A stretch of 41,842 nucleotides of DNA from the NCBI GenBank assembly GCA_030835085.1, contig JAUQWQ010000143.1, positions 1 through 41,842 on the forward strand, in the 5' to 3' direction. The DNA comes from Ignavibacteria bacterium (GTDB taxonomy: Bacteria > Bacteroidota > Ignavibacteria > Tepidaquicellales > OLB5). Below are positions 26,919 through 35,524 of this stretch, one piece after another. The stretch's first letter is position 1. Every line of letters starts with the position of its first letter. The notes under the pieces were generated by a model. The model saw nothing but the letters and a program-made list of their open reading frames with translations. It did not search any database and was not told the origin of the DNA. The translations under genes and the position numbers were made by a program.

Positions 26919-27652
26919 TCTGCCAATTTACGCATTTTTATACTAATAATTCTATATAAAAATAGTGGGTTTCCGATGATATACCTCCCGAAAAATTTGA
27001 ACGGATTTGTAAAAAATCTCCACAGCCATTCAAAACCCAAAGCTCTTAAAAATACCGGACCCCGTTTTTTATTCCCGGCGAAGACCTTTATTCCTTCACC
27101 AACACAAATTATTACTTTACTGTTCAGATTGCCGCGGTATTTTGCTGTCCAGTTTTCCTGTAATGGGGTACCAAGACCTATAATTAGAATATCGGCCGAG
27201 TGGCTGTTGATATCATCTATCACTTCGTCATCAGAAAAGTTATACCCGTTATGAAAACCTGAGATTATTAAATCCGGATGATTTGTTGAAATCCTGCTGA
27301 GTGTTTCATTATCGTGTCCTAAAAAATAATAACTATATTTATTTTTTATTGAGTTGTTTATCAGCAGGGGATAGAAGTCACTGCCGGTAAATCTTTGATC
27401 CGAACCGAAAGGTGTATTCAGCATCCGGGCAGCGAGCCTTATTCCGGTTCCGTCCGGGTGGATCACATCAAATTTTTTAAGTGACTTTACCAGTTCAGGG
27501 TATCTAAATGATAAATTTATGCTGTTTGCATTAGCATATGCAATTGCAGTTTGTTTGTTGTTTTTAATATTTATATCTATTGCAGAAAGAAGATCGGAAA
27601 AACCTGTATCAGTTATTATAATGCCGTTTATATTCAGGGAATTACTTTGCAT
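26915..27652 (-). CDS. WecG/TagA/CpsF family glycosyltransferase (GT26)
   Basis: Members of this family transfer a sugar, often N-acetylmannosamine, its uronic acid or glucose, onto a lipid-linked monosaccharide at the inner face of the membrane, usually the second step of glycan assembly. The 245 residues include HPDGTGIRLAARML with the probable catalytic Asp67, the RFTGSDFYP motif, DILIIGLGTPLQENW, and the basic C-terminal appendage FEWLWRFFTNPFKFFGRY that holds these enzymes to the membrane. It starts with ATG 2 bases after the preceding GT4 stop and overlaps porU by 4 bases (ATGA), so translation of the two is coupled. No initiating transferase is present in the window. Confidence 0.9.
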   Translation of the reverse strand: MQSNSLNINGIIITDTGFSDLLSAIDINIKNNKQTAIAYANANSINLSFRYPELVKSLKKFDVIHPDGTGIRLAARMLNTPFGSDQRFTGSDFYPLLINNSIKNKYSYYFLGHDNETLSRISTNHPDLIISGFHNGYNFSDDEVIDDINSHSADILIIGLGTPLQENWTAKYRGNLNSKVIICVGEGIKVFAGNKKRGPVFLRALGFEWLWRFFTNPFKFFGRYIIGNPLFLYRIISIKMRKLAE

Positions 27653-27654
27653 TA

Positions 27655-28731
27655 TCAGCGCTGAACAAGTGACCTATAAAGTTGCTCAATTTTCGGAATG
27701 ATAAATTCCTGTGTGTAATAGTTTACAACATCTCTGTGAAGGTTTTCTGCACAGTATTCAGCAAAATTTTTATCATTTTTAAATTTCATAATTTTCCCTG
27801 CCAGTTCCTGCTCGCTGCCCGCCTTAAATAACAGCCCGTTTACAGAATCTTTAATGAGTTCTCCAATACCGTCAACATCTGCACCTATAAACGGAACCCT
27901 GTGAAGCCCGGATTGAAGCATGAAGTTAGGGAAAGGATCGCGGGTAGAAGGAAGTACGCATATATCAGCTACAAGGAAATACCGCAGAAGGTTCTTTTGC
28001 GGTACGATAATTTCCACATTAAGATCTTTGCTTGCTATATACCTTCTGTAATTTAAATCATTGTTGCCTTCACCTACTAATATCAGACCAATGTTTTCCT
28101 TCTTTAGCAGGTTTAGTGCTTTTAACAGGGTTTCGAAATCCTTATCATTATGGAACCGGCCAATAGCCAGAATTAAGAAAAATTTACCGTGCTGCCTGAA
28201 CCTTGGAGAAATAATTTCCAGATCATGTATTTCTTCTGTATCAGTAAAGTTATTTATCAGGGTTATTTTATCCTTATTCACAGAAAATTTATTTAAAAGC
28301 ATTTTCTTCACGGAATTGCTGACAGCAATAATTTTATCTGAACGGTATTCTATGTTATATTTTCGGTTTACAATACTTAGTGATGTGAATACCGATGCAG
28401 GTTTATCCTTCTTAATAAGTTTTATTGCCTGCAATGCAAGAATCTCAGTCAGCCTGTGATGTGTATGCACTATGCTGATATCATTATCAATGATAAATTT
28501 CCGGATTTCTTTTATGTTCCTGGCAATTATAATGGGATTTTTTGATTTTAAACTTTTTATTTTAAGGAATTCTATTTTTTTCTCTTCAAGCCTTTCAAGA
28601 GAGTCACCCCCGTTTGTTATAACAAATACATTGTGCTTTTTACTGAGATATTTAGAAAGCAGGTAAACGTAATAAGACCTTCCGCAGGCATAATTAAAAT
28701 CCGGGGTAATATGTAAAATATTATATTTCAA
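27655..28731 (-). CDS. Glycosyltransferase, GT4-like
   Basis: A 358-residue GT-B fold glycosyltransferase. The N-terminal Rossmann half starts with ILHITPDFNYACGRSYYVYLLSKYL, the acceptor-side glycine-containing motif. The donor half has LAIGRFHNDKDFETLLKALNLL (about residues 188-210) and LILVGEGNND. The usual GT4 E-x7-E pattern is altered: the segment reads STRDPFPNFMLQSGLHRVPFIG, with Asp and Gln where Glu is expected. Activity or donor type may therefore differ from the classic enzymes. The start is TTG at 28731, 20 bases after the previous gene, and no nearby ATG exists. It is an inner-membrane-associated step in the glycan operon. The transferred sugar cannot be inferred. Confidence 0.85.
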   Translation of the reverse strand: MKYNILHITPDFNYACGRSYYVYLLSKYLSKKHNVFVITNGGDSLERLEEKKIEFLKIKSLKSKNPIIIARNIKEIRKFIIDNDISIVHTHHRLTEILALQAIKLIKKDKPASVFTSLSIVNRKYNIEYRSDKIIAVSNSVKKMLLNKFSVNKDKITLINNFTDTEEIHDLEIISPRFRQHGKFFLILAIGRFHNDKDFETLLKALNLLKKENIGLILVGEGNNDLNYRRYIASKDLNVEIIVPQKNLLRYFLVADICVLPSTRDPFPNFMLQSGLHRVPFIGADVDGIGELIKDSVNGLLFKAGSEQELAGKIMKFKNDKNFAEYCAENLHRDVVNYYTQEFIIPKIEQLYRSLVQR

Positions 28732-28751
28732 CTGGTTAAAGTAATACTTTC

Positions 28752-30392
28752 TCAGTATAATTTCCTGAAACCAAGTTCTTCAGCAAGAAAACATTCTATC
28801 TTATCAGATAAGATCTTAAGTTTCATTCGAATTGGTTTATCTACATTATTGAATTCAGTGAATTCTATCAATATATCCTCATTTTTAAATCCTGTACGTA
28901 TCCTTTCGCTGTTGTATCCTTCGATATAGAAAAAATGTCTTGGCGCAGTAGCTTTTATTTCAAATTCTGTTGCCGATATACTTTTGTAGTCAAGTTTAGC
29001 TCCAATAGAACTTTCCTGGAAAGCAGCTGTCTGAATTACATCATTGATCGTATCATTGATATTAAATTGTTTATTTTTCCAGAAGTTATACGCACCTGTC
29101 ATTTTATCGAACATAAACGTTTGTTTATACCTGCCGGGATTACCGATCAGTACTATTTTTTTCCCGGGAGTGTGCGGGGCTTCTATCAGTTTATTTACAT
29201 TCACGATTGCTTTATCGTATGATGTTTTCCAGTCAGTAACGGTTACAGCTGACCAGAAACACCATAATGCTGCAGCTGCTGTAAACGATACCCTAAGTAC
29301 ATTTTTATTAAGTTTCAGGCTAAGTCTTCTTTGCTCACTGTAAAGATAGAGTACAAATATTGTTAATATAACAAAAGGAAGAAGTATCATCTGAGGGCGG
29401 ATGTAACCAACAATTGCATATGGTGTTATCATTACAAAAAAGAATACAAGCAGCTGCCCGATTATACGGTATATATCGGTTTTAACAGCTATCCATATCA
29501 GGTAAAAACCGGAACCGTATAAAATTAACAGGTATAGAAATATTATCTTATTATCGTTTCTAAGCAGGTAATTAATTGTGATAAAATCCATTGGGATAGA
29601 CAGCGCTATCAATGACCTGGCGTAAACACCGGGTGCATTGCTCAACGGAAAAGCCTGGTAGAGTGTAGCTATTTCTGTCATGTTGTTTCCAAGTATAAGT
29701 ATCCTGAAAACAAAATAGCTTATAAGCATCACAGTAAATATTATCAATAACGGGATAGTTTTTTTGATCCCTGTTTTTCCTTTTCTGAAATATTCAATAA
29801 AGAAAATAACGGCAGGGAAAGTTATGGCAAGCTCTTTGGTAAATAAAGCCATAAAAAATGTAAAAATTGAAATATAGAAGAACATTTTTTTACCTGAGTC
29901 ACTGTATATCAGAAATACAAGTATGGATACTACATAAAAAAACCCGCATATAAGGTCAACCCTTGCAGCCATCCAGCAGATATTATTTATATTGTTAGGA
30001 TATAACAATATTGTGAGCGAACAAATTAGCGATACAGACGCTCTTTTTGTAAGATAAAGCACTGTTAATCCTGCTGTAAATGAAATAAAATATAACAGCA
30101 TCAGGTTCTGTATCCTGAACCATAAAAAATTATCAGGCGCAAATCCAAACAAAGTGCTCAGGTTAACGCTTTTTTCCAGCGATAAATAGTAAAATGGCCT
30201 GATGTGAAATGCATTGGTAAAGGGAAGGTGACCGGTAAGTTTCTGGTAAAATGTGGAATTTACCGCATCGTAGATATTCAGGTAGTCATCTGATAATAAA
30301 CCAATACTGAAAAATCCAAGTATATGCAGCGCCGCTGCATATACAGCAAATATCCCCAGGGAATAATATATAAATTTTCGGGACTCTTTCAA
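28752..30392 (-). CDS. Polytopic membrane protein, GT-C-like glycosyltransferase candidate
   Basis: A 546-residue inner-membrane protein with about ten to twelve hydrophobic helices (roughly residues 8-375) and a soluble C-terminal domain of about 150 residues. The first periplasmic loop contains LLSDDYLNIYDAV (Asp35 and Asp36) followed by HIRPFYYLSLE, the arrangement of a paired acid plus an Arg-Pro motif seen in GT39/ArnT-like GT-C transferases, which use polyprenyl-linked sugars. It could instead be the repeat-unit polymerase, which is otherwise missing from the operon. It begins with TTG at 30392, and the upstream GT2 gene ends 18 bases before. The GT-C class is inferred and no family was firmly recognised. 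Confidence 0.65.
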   Translation of the reverse strand: MKESRKFIYYSLGIFAVYAAALHILGFFSIGLLSDDYLNIYDAVNSTFYQKLTGHLPFTNAFHIRPFYYLSLEKSVNLSTLFGFAPDNFLWFRIQNLMLLYFISFTAGLTVLYLTKRASVSLICSLTILLYPNNINNICWMAARVDLICGFFYVVSILVFLIYSDSGKKMFFYISIFTFFMALFTKELAITFPAVIFFIEYFRKGKTGIKKTIPLLIIFTVMLISYFVFRILILGNNMTEIATLYQAFPLSNAPGVYARSLIALSIPMDFITINYLLRNDNKIIFLYLLILYGSGFYLIWIAVKTDIYRIIGQLLVFFFVMITPYAIVGYIRPQMILLPFVILTIFVLYLYSEQRRLSLKLNKNVLRVSFTAAAALWCFWSAVTVTDWKTSYDKAIVNVNKLIEAPHTPGKKIVLIGNPGRYKQTFMFDKMTGAYNFWKNKQFNINDTINDVIQTAAFQESSIGAKLDYKSISATEFEIKATAPRHFFYIEGYNSERIRTGFKNEDILIEFTEFNNVDKPIRMKLKILSDKIECFLAEELGFRKLY

Positions 30393-30410
30393 ATTACAAT
30401 CAATGTAAAA

Positions 30411-31361
30411 TTATTTCAATAATAGAGACAATTCCTTTTTAAAACTGCTCTTTTCTTTAAAGAAACTTTTTATCCGGTATTTTAAATGTGAATCTATAAA
30501 CTTAAAGAAATATTTATCAGGTAAAAATGTAGTAAAATATGCAGTTAAATTCTTCAATGAAAAAGAATTCCTGAAATATCCCCGCGCGCTTTGCCTTGAG
30601 CCGTAGAAATAGTTTAGCCATGCGGCTACCGATGCCCAGTAGAAATGATCTCCTTTGGATTTTGAATCAACCATCCTGCGGAAAGCATTGGTATTCAGCA
30701 TATCATACAGGTTACTTCTATTGCCTCGGGCTGTCCTTGAGTTCTCCCGCAGCCTCGTATAAACAAGGTATTCAGGCATATTCGCAAACCTGTACTCATC
30801 CCGTAACCTGTAGAGCAGCTCATAATCTTCATTACTGTTAAGTGATTCATTAAATTTGTATTTATCAAAGATACTTTTTCTGCATATCATCGCAGATTGA
30901 TTTATCGGGTTATGTAAATTTAGATATTTATATATTTCGTTATGACTGAGCGGTTCATTCAGAAAAAAAAGGATTTTTGCGGGGTCAGAAAAATATATTG
31001 ACCATGAAGAGAGTATATCAATTTCTCTGTTGTTTTCAAGGAACTGTACCTGAGCTCCAAGTCTTTGAGGGGGATTTAAATCATCAGCGTCAATCCTTGC
31101 GATCCATTCATATTTACACAATCCAATTCCGTAATTCAGGGCTGCAGAAGTGCCGTTATGTTCAACCTTTTTGTACTTTATTCTTTTATCAGCAAAACTC
31201 TTAATAACCTGTTCTGTTTCATCAGTTGAACCGTCATCTATTATTATGAACTCGAAATTTGTATATGTCTGATTCAATATGCTTTTTACAGCTGCAGAAA
31301 TATACTTTCCGCAGTTATATGCTGGCATTAGTACTGAAATATTTTTTATTTTTTCAGACAT
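30411..31361 (-). CDS. Family 2 glycosyltransferase
   Basis: A 316-residue GT-A fold transferase of family GT2. The N terminus has SVLMPAYNCGKYISAAVKSILNQTY and FIIIDDGSTDETE, which bind the nucleotide. The metal-binding DxD is DAD at residues 91-93 (RIDADDLNPPQRL). Catalytic-region residues follow with NEDYELLYRL around 185. The C-terminal 90 residues are basic and may touch the membrane. It would add one sugar to the lipid-linked glycan in the cytoplasm. Its ATG at 31361 lies inside the end of the upstream GT4 gene (16-base overlap), supporting operon membership. Donor and linkage cannot be read from the sequence. Confidence 0.9.
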   Translation of the reverse strand: MSEKIKNISVLMPAYNCGKYISAAVKSILNQTYTNFEFIIIDDGSTDETEQVIKSFADKRIKYKKVEHNGTSAALNYGIGLCKYEWIARIDADDLNPPQRLGAQVQFLENNREIDILSSWSIYFSDPAKILFFLNEPLSHNEIYKYLNLHNPINQSAMICRKSIFDKYKFNESLNSNEDYELLYRLRDEYRFANMPEYLVYTRLRENSRTARGNRSNLYDMLNTNAFRRMVDSKSKGDHFYWASVAAWLNYFYGSRQSARGYFRNSFSLKNLTAYFTTFLPDKYFFKFIDSHLKYRIKSFFKEKSSFKKELSLLLK

Positions 31362-32416
31362 TTATTATATAAAGCAATATGTTTTTGTATCATTACGGGT
31401 ATTGAAAATTCTTTCTTTGTAAATTCATAAAAATTTTCTGAAAGAGGAGAGTATTTTCCGATATCAGATATAACTTCAGCCATTAAATTACACAGGTTTT
31501 CTGAGCTGTTTTCTTTATAAACCAATCCGTTCACACCATGTTTGATCACGTCTTCTGCTCCGGCAAAATCTGAGCTTATTACCAGTGTATTTGTTGCGCC
31601 TGCTTCTGTAATAATGGCAGGGAAACCTTCATTGGGAGTGCGTGAAGCATTTACAAGCACATGTGCAGTACTGAGGAATGTATACATATCATTCACTTTA
31701 CCTGAAAACTTCACCTTGTTTCCGAGAGAACTATTCAGTTCTTTCAGTTCACTTTCAAGTTCACCTTCACCTGCAATATAGAAATCTGCTTTTTCTGTAA
31801 GTGATACCGGCAGTTTGTTTACAGCATGAATAAAAATATCTAGTCCTTTGCTGAAAGTAAACCTGGAAGCAGAGACTATTTTAATTTTACTGGCAGGAGA
31901 TTTCAATGTTAAATATTCATTTACCGGAACACCGCACCTGATAAACGCAATATCATCTCTTTTCGCAATCTTGTTTTCCAGCAAGAATCTTTGTATATGT
32001 TCATTTATTGCAATATACTTATCAGCATTAAAATGTTTTAATCTGCCAATATCCTGCAGTATACCATGGTTTGTCTGAATTGCAGTCTTTCTGGCAAGCT
32101 GAGATGCCCTGCGTGCTATAGCTGCCCCAAAATGATAATGCGAATGCATTATGTCAATTTCATTTTTACGAATAAATCGCGTCAGGAAATTTATAGCGGA
32201 AATGAAACCCGAAAAGCTGCGGTTTATATGAAGAAATCTTTCATCTGAAATTATATTTACATCAATATCGCTGAAACGGTTTATACCGTTGCCGCCCCCG
32301 CAGATTATCCATAGCTTAACTTCACCGGTTGCTGCAAGCCCGCGTGTTAAATGCAGAATATGGTTGGTAACGCCGCATGTATATCTGAGTTCATTTACTA
32401 GAAACAGAATATTCAT
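31346..32416 (-). CDS. Glycosyltransferase, GT4
   Basis: A 356-residue GT-B glycosyltransferase. The N-terminal half begins NILFLVNELRYTCGVTNHILHLTRGLA and has HSHYHFGAAIARRASQ. The C-terminal GT4 domain contains VSASRFTFSKGLDIFIHAV, FYIAGEGELESELK and the canonical E-x7-E in NEGFPAIITEAGATNTLVISSD. It is the most canonical GT4 of the three in this operon, so normal retaining transferase activity is expected. Its ATG overlaps the stop of the upstream gene by 4 bases (ATGA), and its own end overlaps the GT2 start by 16 bases. Confidence 0.91.
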   Translation of the reverse strand: MNILFLVNELRYTCGVTNHILHLTRGLAATGEVKLWIICGGGNGINRFSDIDVNIISDERFLHINRSFSGFISAINFLTRFIRKNEIDIMHSHYHFGAAIARRASQLARKTAIQTNHGILQDIGRLKHFNADKYIAINEHIQRFLLENKIAKRDDIAFIRCGVPVNEYLTLKSPASKIKIVSASRFTFSKGLDIFIHAVNKLPVSLTEKADFYIAGEGELESELKELNSSLGNKVKFSGKVNDMYTFLSTAHVLVNASRTPNEGFPAIITEAGATNTLVISSDFAGAEDVIKHGVNGLVYKENSSENLCNLMAEVISDIGKYSPLSENFYEFTKKEFSIPVMIQKHIALYNKCLKK

Positions 32417-33531
32417 ACCGCAATTTCCCGGTATAGTTCATAATACATCCTGTAAACATTATAATTGCTCAGTTCACCTGCTGTTTTTACTGCATTTTTG
32501 CGTAAATCTGTAATTTCAATATTATCCATTTTTGCAATCTCTTTCAATATGCCCGGCAGACCTGCCTCATTATAATGATCAAAAACGAATCCATTCACTC
32601 CGTTTTGAATATACCTGCTGATACCGGTTTGCGAAGTAATTACAGGAATTAATCCTGATGCCATTGCTTCGGCAGTTGAGGTGGAAAATGTATCATATTT
32701 ATTTAAAGATAAGAAAACATCTTTATCTTCGTAAAACCCGGGAAGCTCACTTACAGTGAGCAATTGATTTTCAGTAAATGTTATATTTTCGGTTGAAGGC
32801 AGGCTGATTTTTATATCAGTTAATATAAAAAAATCAATTGGGATTTCAATTCTTTCTAATGATCTTTCAAGTAATTCTATTGCGGAATAATTCAGTTCAT
32901 TTTTATAATGCATAACTGCTTTTAATCTGCCTGAAAAGTCAGGTTTTAATTTATTACTGAAAAATTCTGAGTTTACTCCGTTTGGAAGTAATACAGCTTT
33001 ATTCTCCTCAATGCTATAATTATTCCCGGCAAGGTCTATCGTCATAACCGAAGGGAAAATAATTTTATCGGAATACTTCAGAAATATTTTTTCGCATAAC
33101 ATATCTTTGAACCTGTAGAAGGCAGGTAATTTTTTCAGTTCAGAGTTCTCATACCGGACTATTCCGTGTGAATTATACAATATCTTTACTCTAAATAACA
33201 TTTTGTAAATATAAAAAATTACCGCAAATCGCTCAAATGTAATTAAATGAATAATATCCGGGTGTCTTCTGCGAAGCTCCGGAATTATCCTGAATATCCC
33301 GAGTGTAATTATCCTCCCGTCAAGTGCTTCAGTTCGGCCAAATAGTTTTTTGAAAATTGAATATTTCCTTCCGTCAAAGAAATACTGCAGAAATACTGAA
33401 TTGTTATTCACATTGTGTTCTTCAAACACACTTTTGGCTGTCATCTCAGGTCCAGAAACAACTCCGCTTTCAGGATACCTGCCTGCGAACAAAACATTAA
33501 TATTATCATTTGCCCTTTTCAATACCCTCAA
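32413..33531 (-). CDS. Glycosyltransferase, GT4-like
   Basis: A 372-residue GT-B glycosyltransferase. The acceptor half has VLFAGRYPESGVVSGPEMTAKSVFEEH and HLITFERFAVIFYIYKMLFRVKILYNSHG. The donor half is shorter and diverged (KAVMHYKNELNYSAIELLERSL). The E-x7-E region reads KYDTFSTSTAEAMASGLIPV, keeping the second Glu but with Asp for the first. The end of the upstream methyltransferase gene overlaps its start by 26 bases. Only TTG codons (33531, or 33522 preceded by GAGGG) are available as starts, so the exact N terminus is uncertain. The donor sugar is unknown. Confidence 0.84.
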   Translation of the reverse strand: MRVLKRANDNINVLFAGRYPESGVVSGPEMTAKSVFEEHNVNNNSVFLQYFFDGRKYSIFKKLFGRTEALDGRIITLGIFRIIPELRRRHPDIIHLITFERFAVIFYIYKMLFRVKILYNSHGIVRYENSELKKLPAFYRFKDMLCEKIFLKYSDKIIFPSVMTIDLAGNNYSIEENKAVLLPNGVNSEFFSNKLKPDFSGRLKAVMHYKNELNYSAIELLERSLERIEIPIDFFILTDIKISLPSTENITFTENQLLTVSELPGFYEDKDVFLSLNKYDTFSTSTAEAMASGLIPVITSQTGISRYIQNGVNGFVFDHYNEAGLPGILKEIAKMDNIEITDLRKNAVKTAGELSNYNVYRMYYELYREIAV

Positions 33532-34168
33532 TTGTCTTCTTTAATCCCAGTCTGTGTTTTAAAAAATTTTTTACTCCGAAAAACCTTCCGTATTTTTTTG
33601 TGAATTTTATTTTTTCATTTGAAATCAAAACCACACTGAACTCACGCTGAGTCAGATCATAAAATGTTTTAATTTTATGATACCTGTATTTGGTAAAATC
33701 ATTGTTATACCATACGCTCCTGTGCGCCTCAAAAGGATTAATTTCCGTGCCTTCCTGTTCCCAGTACCTGCCAATCGGTATATTGATAAGCACATATTTA
33801 CCTCTTTGCAGTGCAAGTTCAATAAGCTTAATGCCATCTTCTTTGGTAAAATGCTCTATTACATCGCCAAAATTTATGAGGTCATATTTCTTTTCAGCAA
33901 ACTGTAAATGCTTCAGAGCGTTTTCTGTATAGATCTCATTGTAAAAATAACTGTGATAATCTTTTATATATCCCGGAAATATTTCAATGCCGTCTATTAC
34001 ACACTGCCAGTTACCGTCATATCTGCCATTATCCCATATTTCAAGGAACTCCCTGAAAAGAATTCCCCACCTCCCGAAACCGACACCTACATCAAGAATA
34101 GAATCTGGATCAAGCTTTCGTACGAGCTCTATATTATATGAAATGTTCTGCCAGTTTGATGTTCCCAT
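33506..34168 (-). CDS. Class I SAM-dependent methyltransferase
   Basis: A 220-residue cytoplasmic methyltransferase. Motif I is ILDVGVGFGRWG (about residues 24-35). The acidic loop is VIDGIEIFPGY, and DLINFGDVIEHFTKEDG is the motif following strand beta 4. The NPFEAHRSVWYNNDFTKY segment near residue 165 resembles small methyltransferases found in O-antigen clusters. It is a second methyltransferase besides that at 18696-19352, so the glycan may be methylated twice, or once internally and once as a chain cap. ATG at 34168 follows the flippase stop by 16 bases. Confidence 0.82.
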   Translation of the reverse strand: MGTSNWQNISYNIELVRKLDPDSILDVGVGFGRWGILFREFLEIWDNGRYDGNWQCVIDGIEIFPGYIKDYHSYFYNEIYTENALKHLQFAEKKYDLINFGDVIEHFTKEDGIKLIELALQRGKYVLINIPIGRYWEQEGTEINPFEAHRSVWYNNDFTKYRYHKIKTFYDLTQREFSVVLISNEKIKFTKKYGRFFGVKNFLKHRLGLKKTIEGIEKGK

Positions 34169-34184
34169 TAATCTTTGAGCTTGT

Positions 34185-35447
34185 TTATGTTTTCTTGGAC
34201 TGCAAGTTAACCAATATTTTCTTCAGGTAGTACCACTCAAGGGCAAAAATAAAAAATTCAGTTATTACTGTTAATACTGCCGATGCTGTTATTCCGTATT
34301 TTGGGATAAGGAACGCATTCAGAACCACGTTCATTATCAGTGCGTATAGAGTAATAAACATTACTATCTTGAAATATCCCATTCCGTTGAGAATTATTCC
34401 AGTGAGGTTATTTAGACCCATAGCAATTATCCCAATTGAAAGAATACGCAGAATATTTACTGAATTTTCGAATTTGCCGGTATAAAAAGCAGTTATGATA
34501 AATTCAGCGAAAACAAATAAAATTACTGAACAAATGATACATATAATGCTTACCAGCATTGTATGTTCTTTAAGGAATTTCATAATGGCAGCCGGTTCCC
34601 TGTGCAGTTCGGCAACCCTTGTGAAACCGCTCACTAGCAAAAAGGAAAACGCAATTGATGATGATTTAAATAAACCGTATGCGATGCTGTAAAAAGCAGC
34701 TTCATCGAAACTGCGCAGTTTGGATATCAGAAGCAGATCGATCTTGTCGTACAGCAGGTTGAAAACAACTGCAATTCCCAGAGGTAATGAAATTGCCAGT
34801 ATCTTCTGTATTCCTGAAAATGAAAAGTATTTCAATGATAGCCTGATCTCATTTTTGCACAGTATAATAACAGATATTACGAGATTGGAAGCGATGCCTG
34901 TAAACATAACCAGCAGAAGGCTCCTTTCTGTCATTGAAAATAAATATATTCCGGGGATAATTACTGCTAATACTATGATTCTCGGAAGAATGAATGACAG
35001 AAACTGCTTTTTATATTCGTTAATTCCCGATAACGTTTTATTATTTACAGTCACTAAAAAAGAAGAATACATCATCAGCGAAATTATGATAAACAAACTG
35101 TAAGGAATATCCGGATATATGATAAAAACCGCAGCCGAGCCCAGCGTGAAATACAGTACCATTAATAATGAACCAAACAGGAACACCCGGCTGTAAATCT
35201 CTGAAGCGGTAGAACGGTTTACAGCAATTTCACGCTGAATATAGATGGGCAGTCCAAGATCGAATACAGATATCAATACAATGCTTAAAGTTAAAAGGGT
35301 TACTATCTGCCCGTAAATTTCGGTTGAAAAATTCCGGGCCAATAGCAGCATAACGATAAATGAAAATATCTTATCACTTAAATTGAGCAAAAAGATATAT
35401 TTACTTCCTGCCAGTAAGCTTTTATATTTACTTAAATTAATTGCCAA
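34185..35447 (-). CDS. Wzx-type oligosaccharide flippase
   Basis: Polysaccharide transporter of the MOP superfamily that moves a polyprenyl-linked oligosaccharide from the inner to the outer face of the inner membrane. The 420-residue protein has about twelve membrane helices with the usual opening YIFLLNLSDKIFSFIVMLLLARNFSTEIYG, in which the N-terminal helix carries the ARN/Tyr-Gly pattern. Further signs are FDLGLPIYIQREIAVNR and internal helices with GIASNLVISVI. The first gene of the operon, it starts with TTG at 35447. No ATG is available before the first helix. Its putative promoter lies 40-70 bases upstream. Confidence 0.9.
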   Translation of the reverse strand: MAINLSKYKSLLAGSKYIFLLNLSDKIFSFIVMLLLARNFSTEIYGQIVTLLTLSIVLISVFDLGLPIYIQREIAVNRSTASEIYSRVFLFGSLLMVLYFTLGSAAVFIIYPDIPYSLFIIISLMMYSSFLVTVNNKTLSGINEYKKQFLSFILPRIIVLAVIIPGIYLFSMTERSLLLVMFTGIASNLVISVIILCKNEIRLSLKYFSFSGIQKILAISLPLGIAVVFNLLYDKIDLLLISKLRSFDEAAFYSIAYGLFKSSSIAFSFLLVSGFTRVAELHREPAAIMKFLKEHTMLVSIICIICSVILFVFAEFIITAFYTGKFENSVNILRILSIGIIAMGLNNLTGIILNGMGYFKIVMFITLYALIMNVVLNAFLIPKYGITASAVLTVITEFFIFALEWYYLKKILVNLQSKKT

Positions 35448-35486
35448 GTAAGTAAAATTAACGATGTTTTAATGATTAATAAAGAA

Positions 35487-35517
35487 GAAAATTACCCCTT
35501 AACAAACCCGTTTCAAA
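35487..35517 (-). promoter_or_regulatory. Putative -33/-7 promoter of the glycan-PorU operon
   Basis: On the minus strand, TTTG (35517-35514), 19 bases, then TAATTTTC (35494-35487). The -33 box is exact and the -7 box has one mismatch to TAnnTTTG. Transcription would start near 35480, about 33 bases before the TTG start of the flippase. The -33 box is one arm of the palindrome CAAAGTCTTTG shared with the divergent promoter. Confidence 0.45.
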
Positions 35518-35524
35518 GTCTTTG
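35514..35524. promoter_or_regulatory. Palindrome formed by two divergent -33 boxes
   Basis: CAAAGTCTTTG: five-base arms around one central T. The left arm is the -33 box of the minus-strand operon and the right arm that of the plus-strand cargo unit. The site could let one regulator or one polymerase choose between the two directions. Confidence 0.4.

Noticed and set aside
18696-35447. Recently acquired genomic island
   Set aside because: No integrase, transposase, tRNA or flanking repeat was seen, and base composition looks like that of the neighbours by eye.
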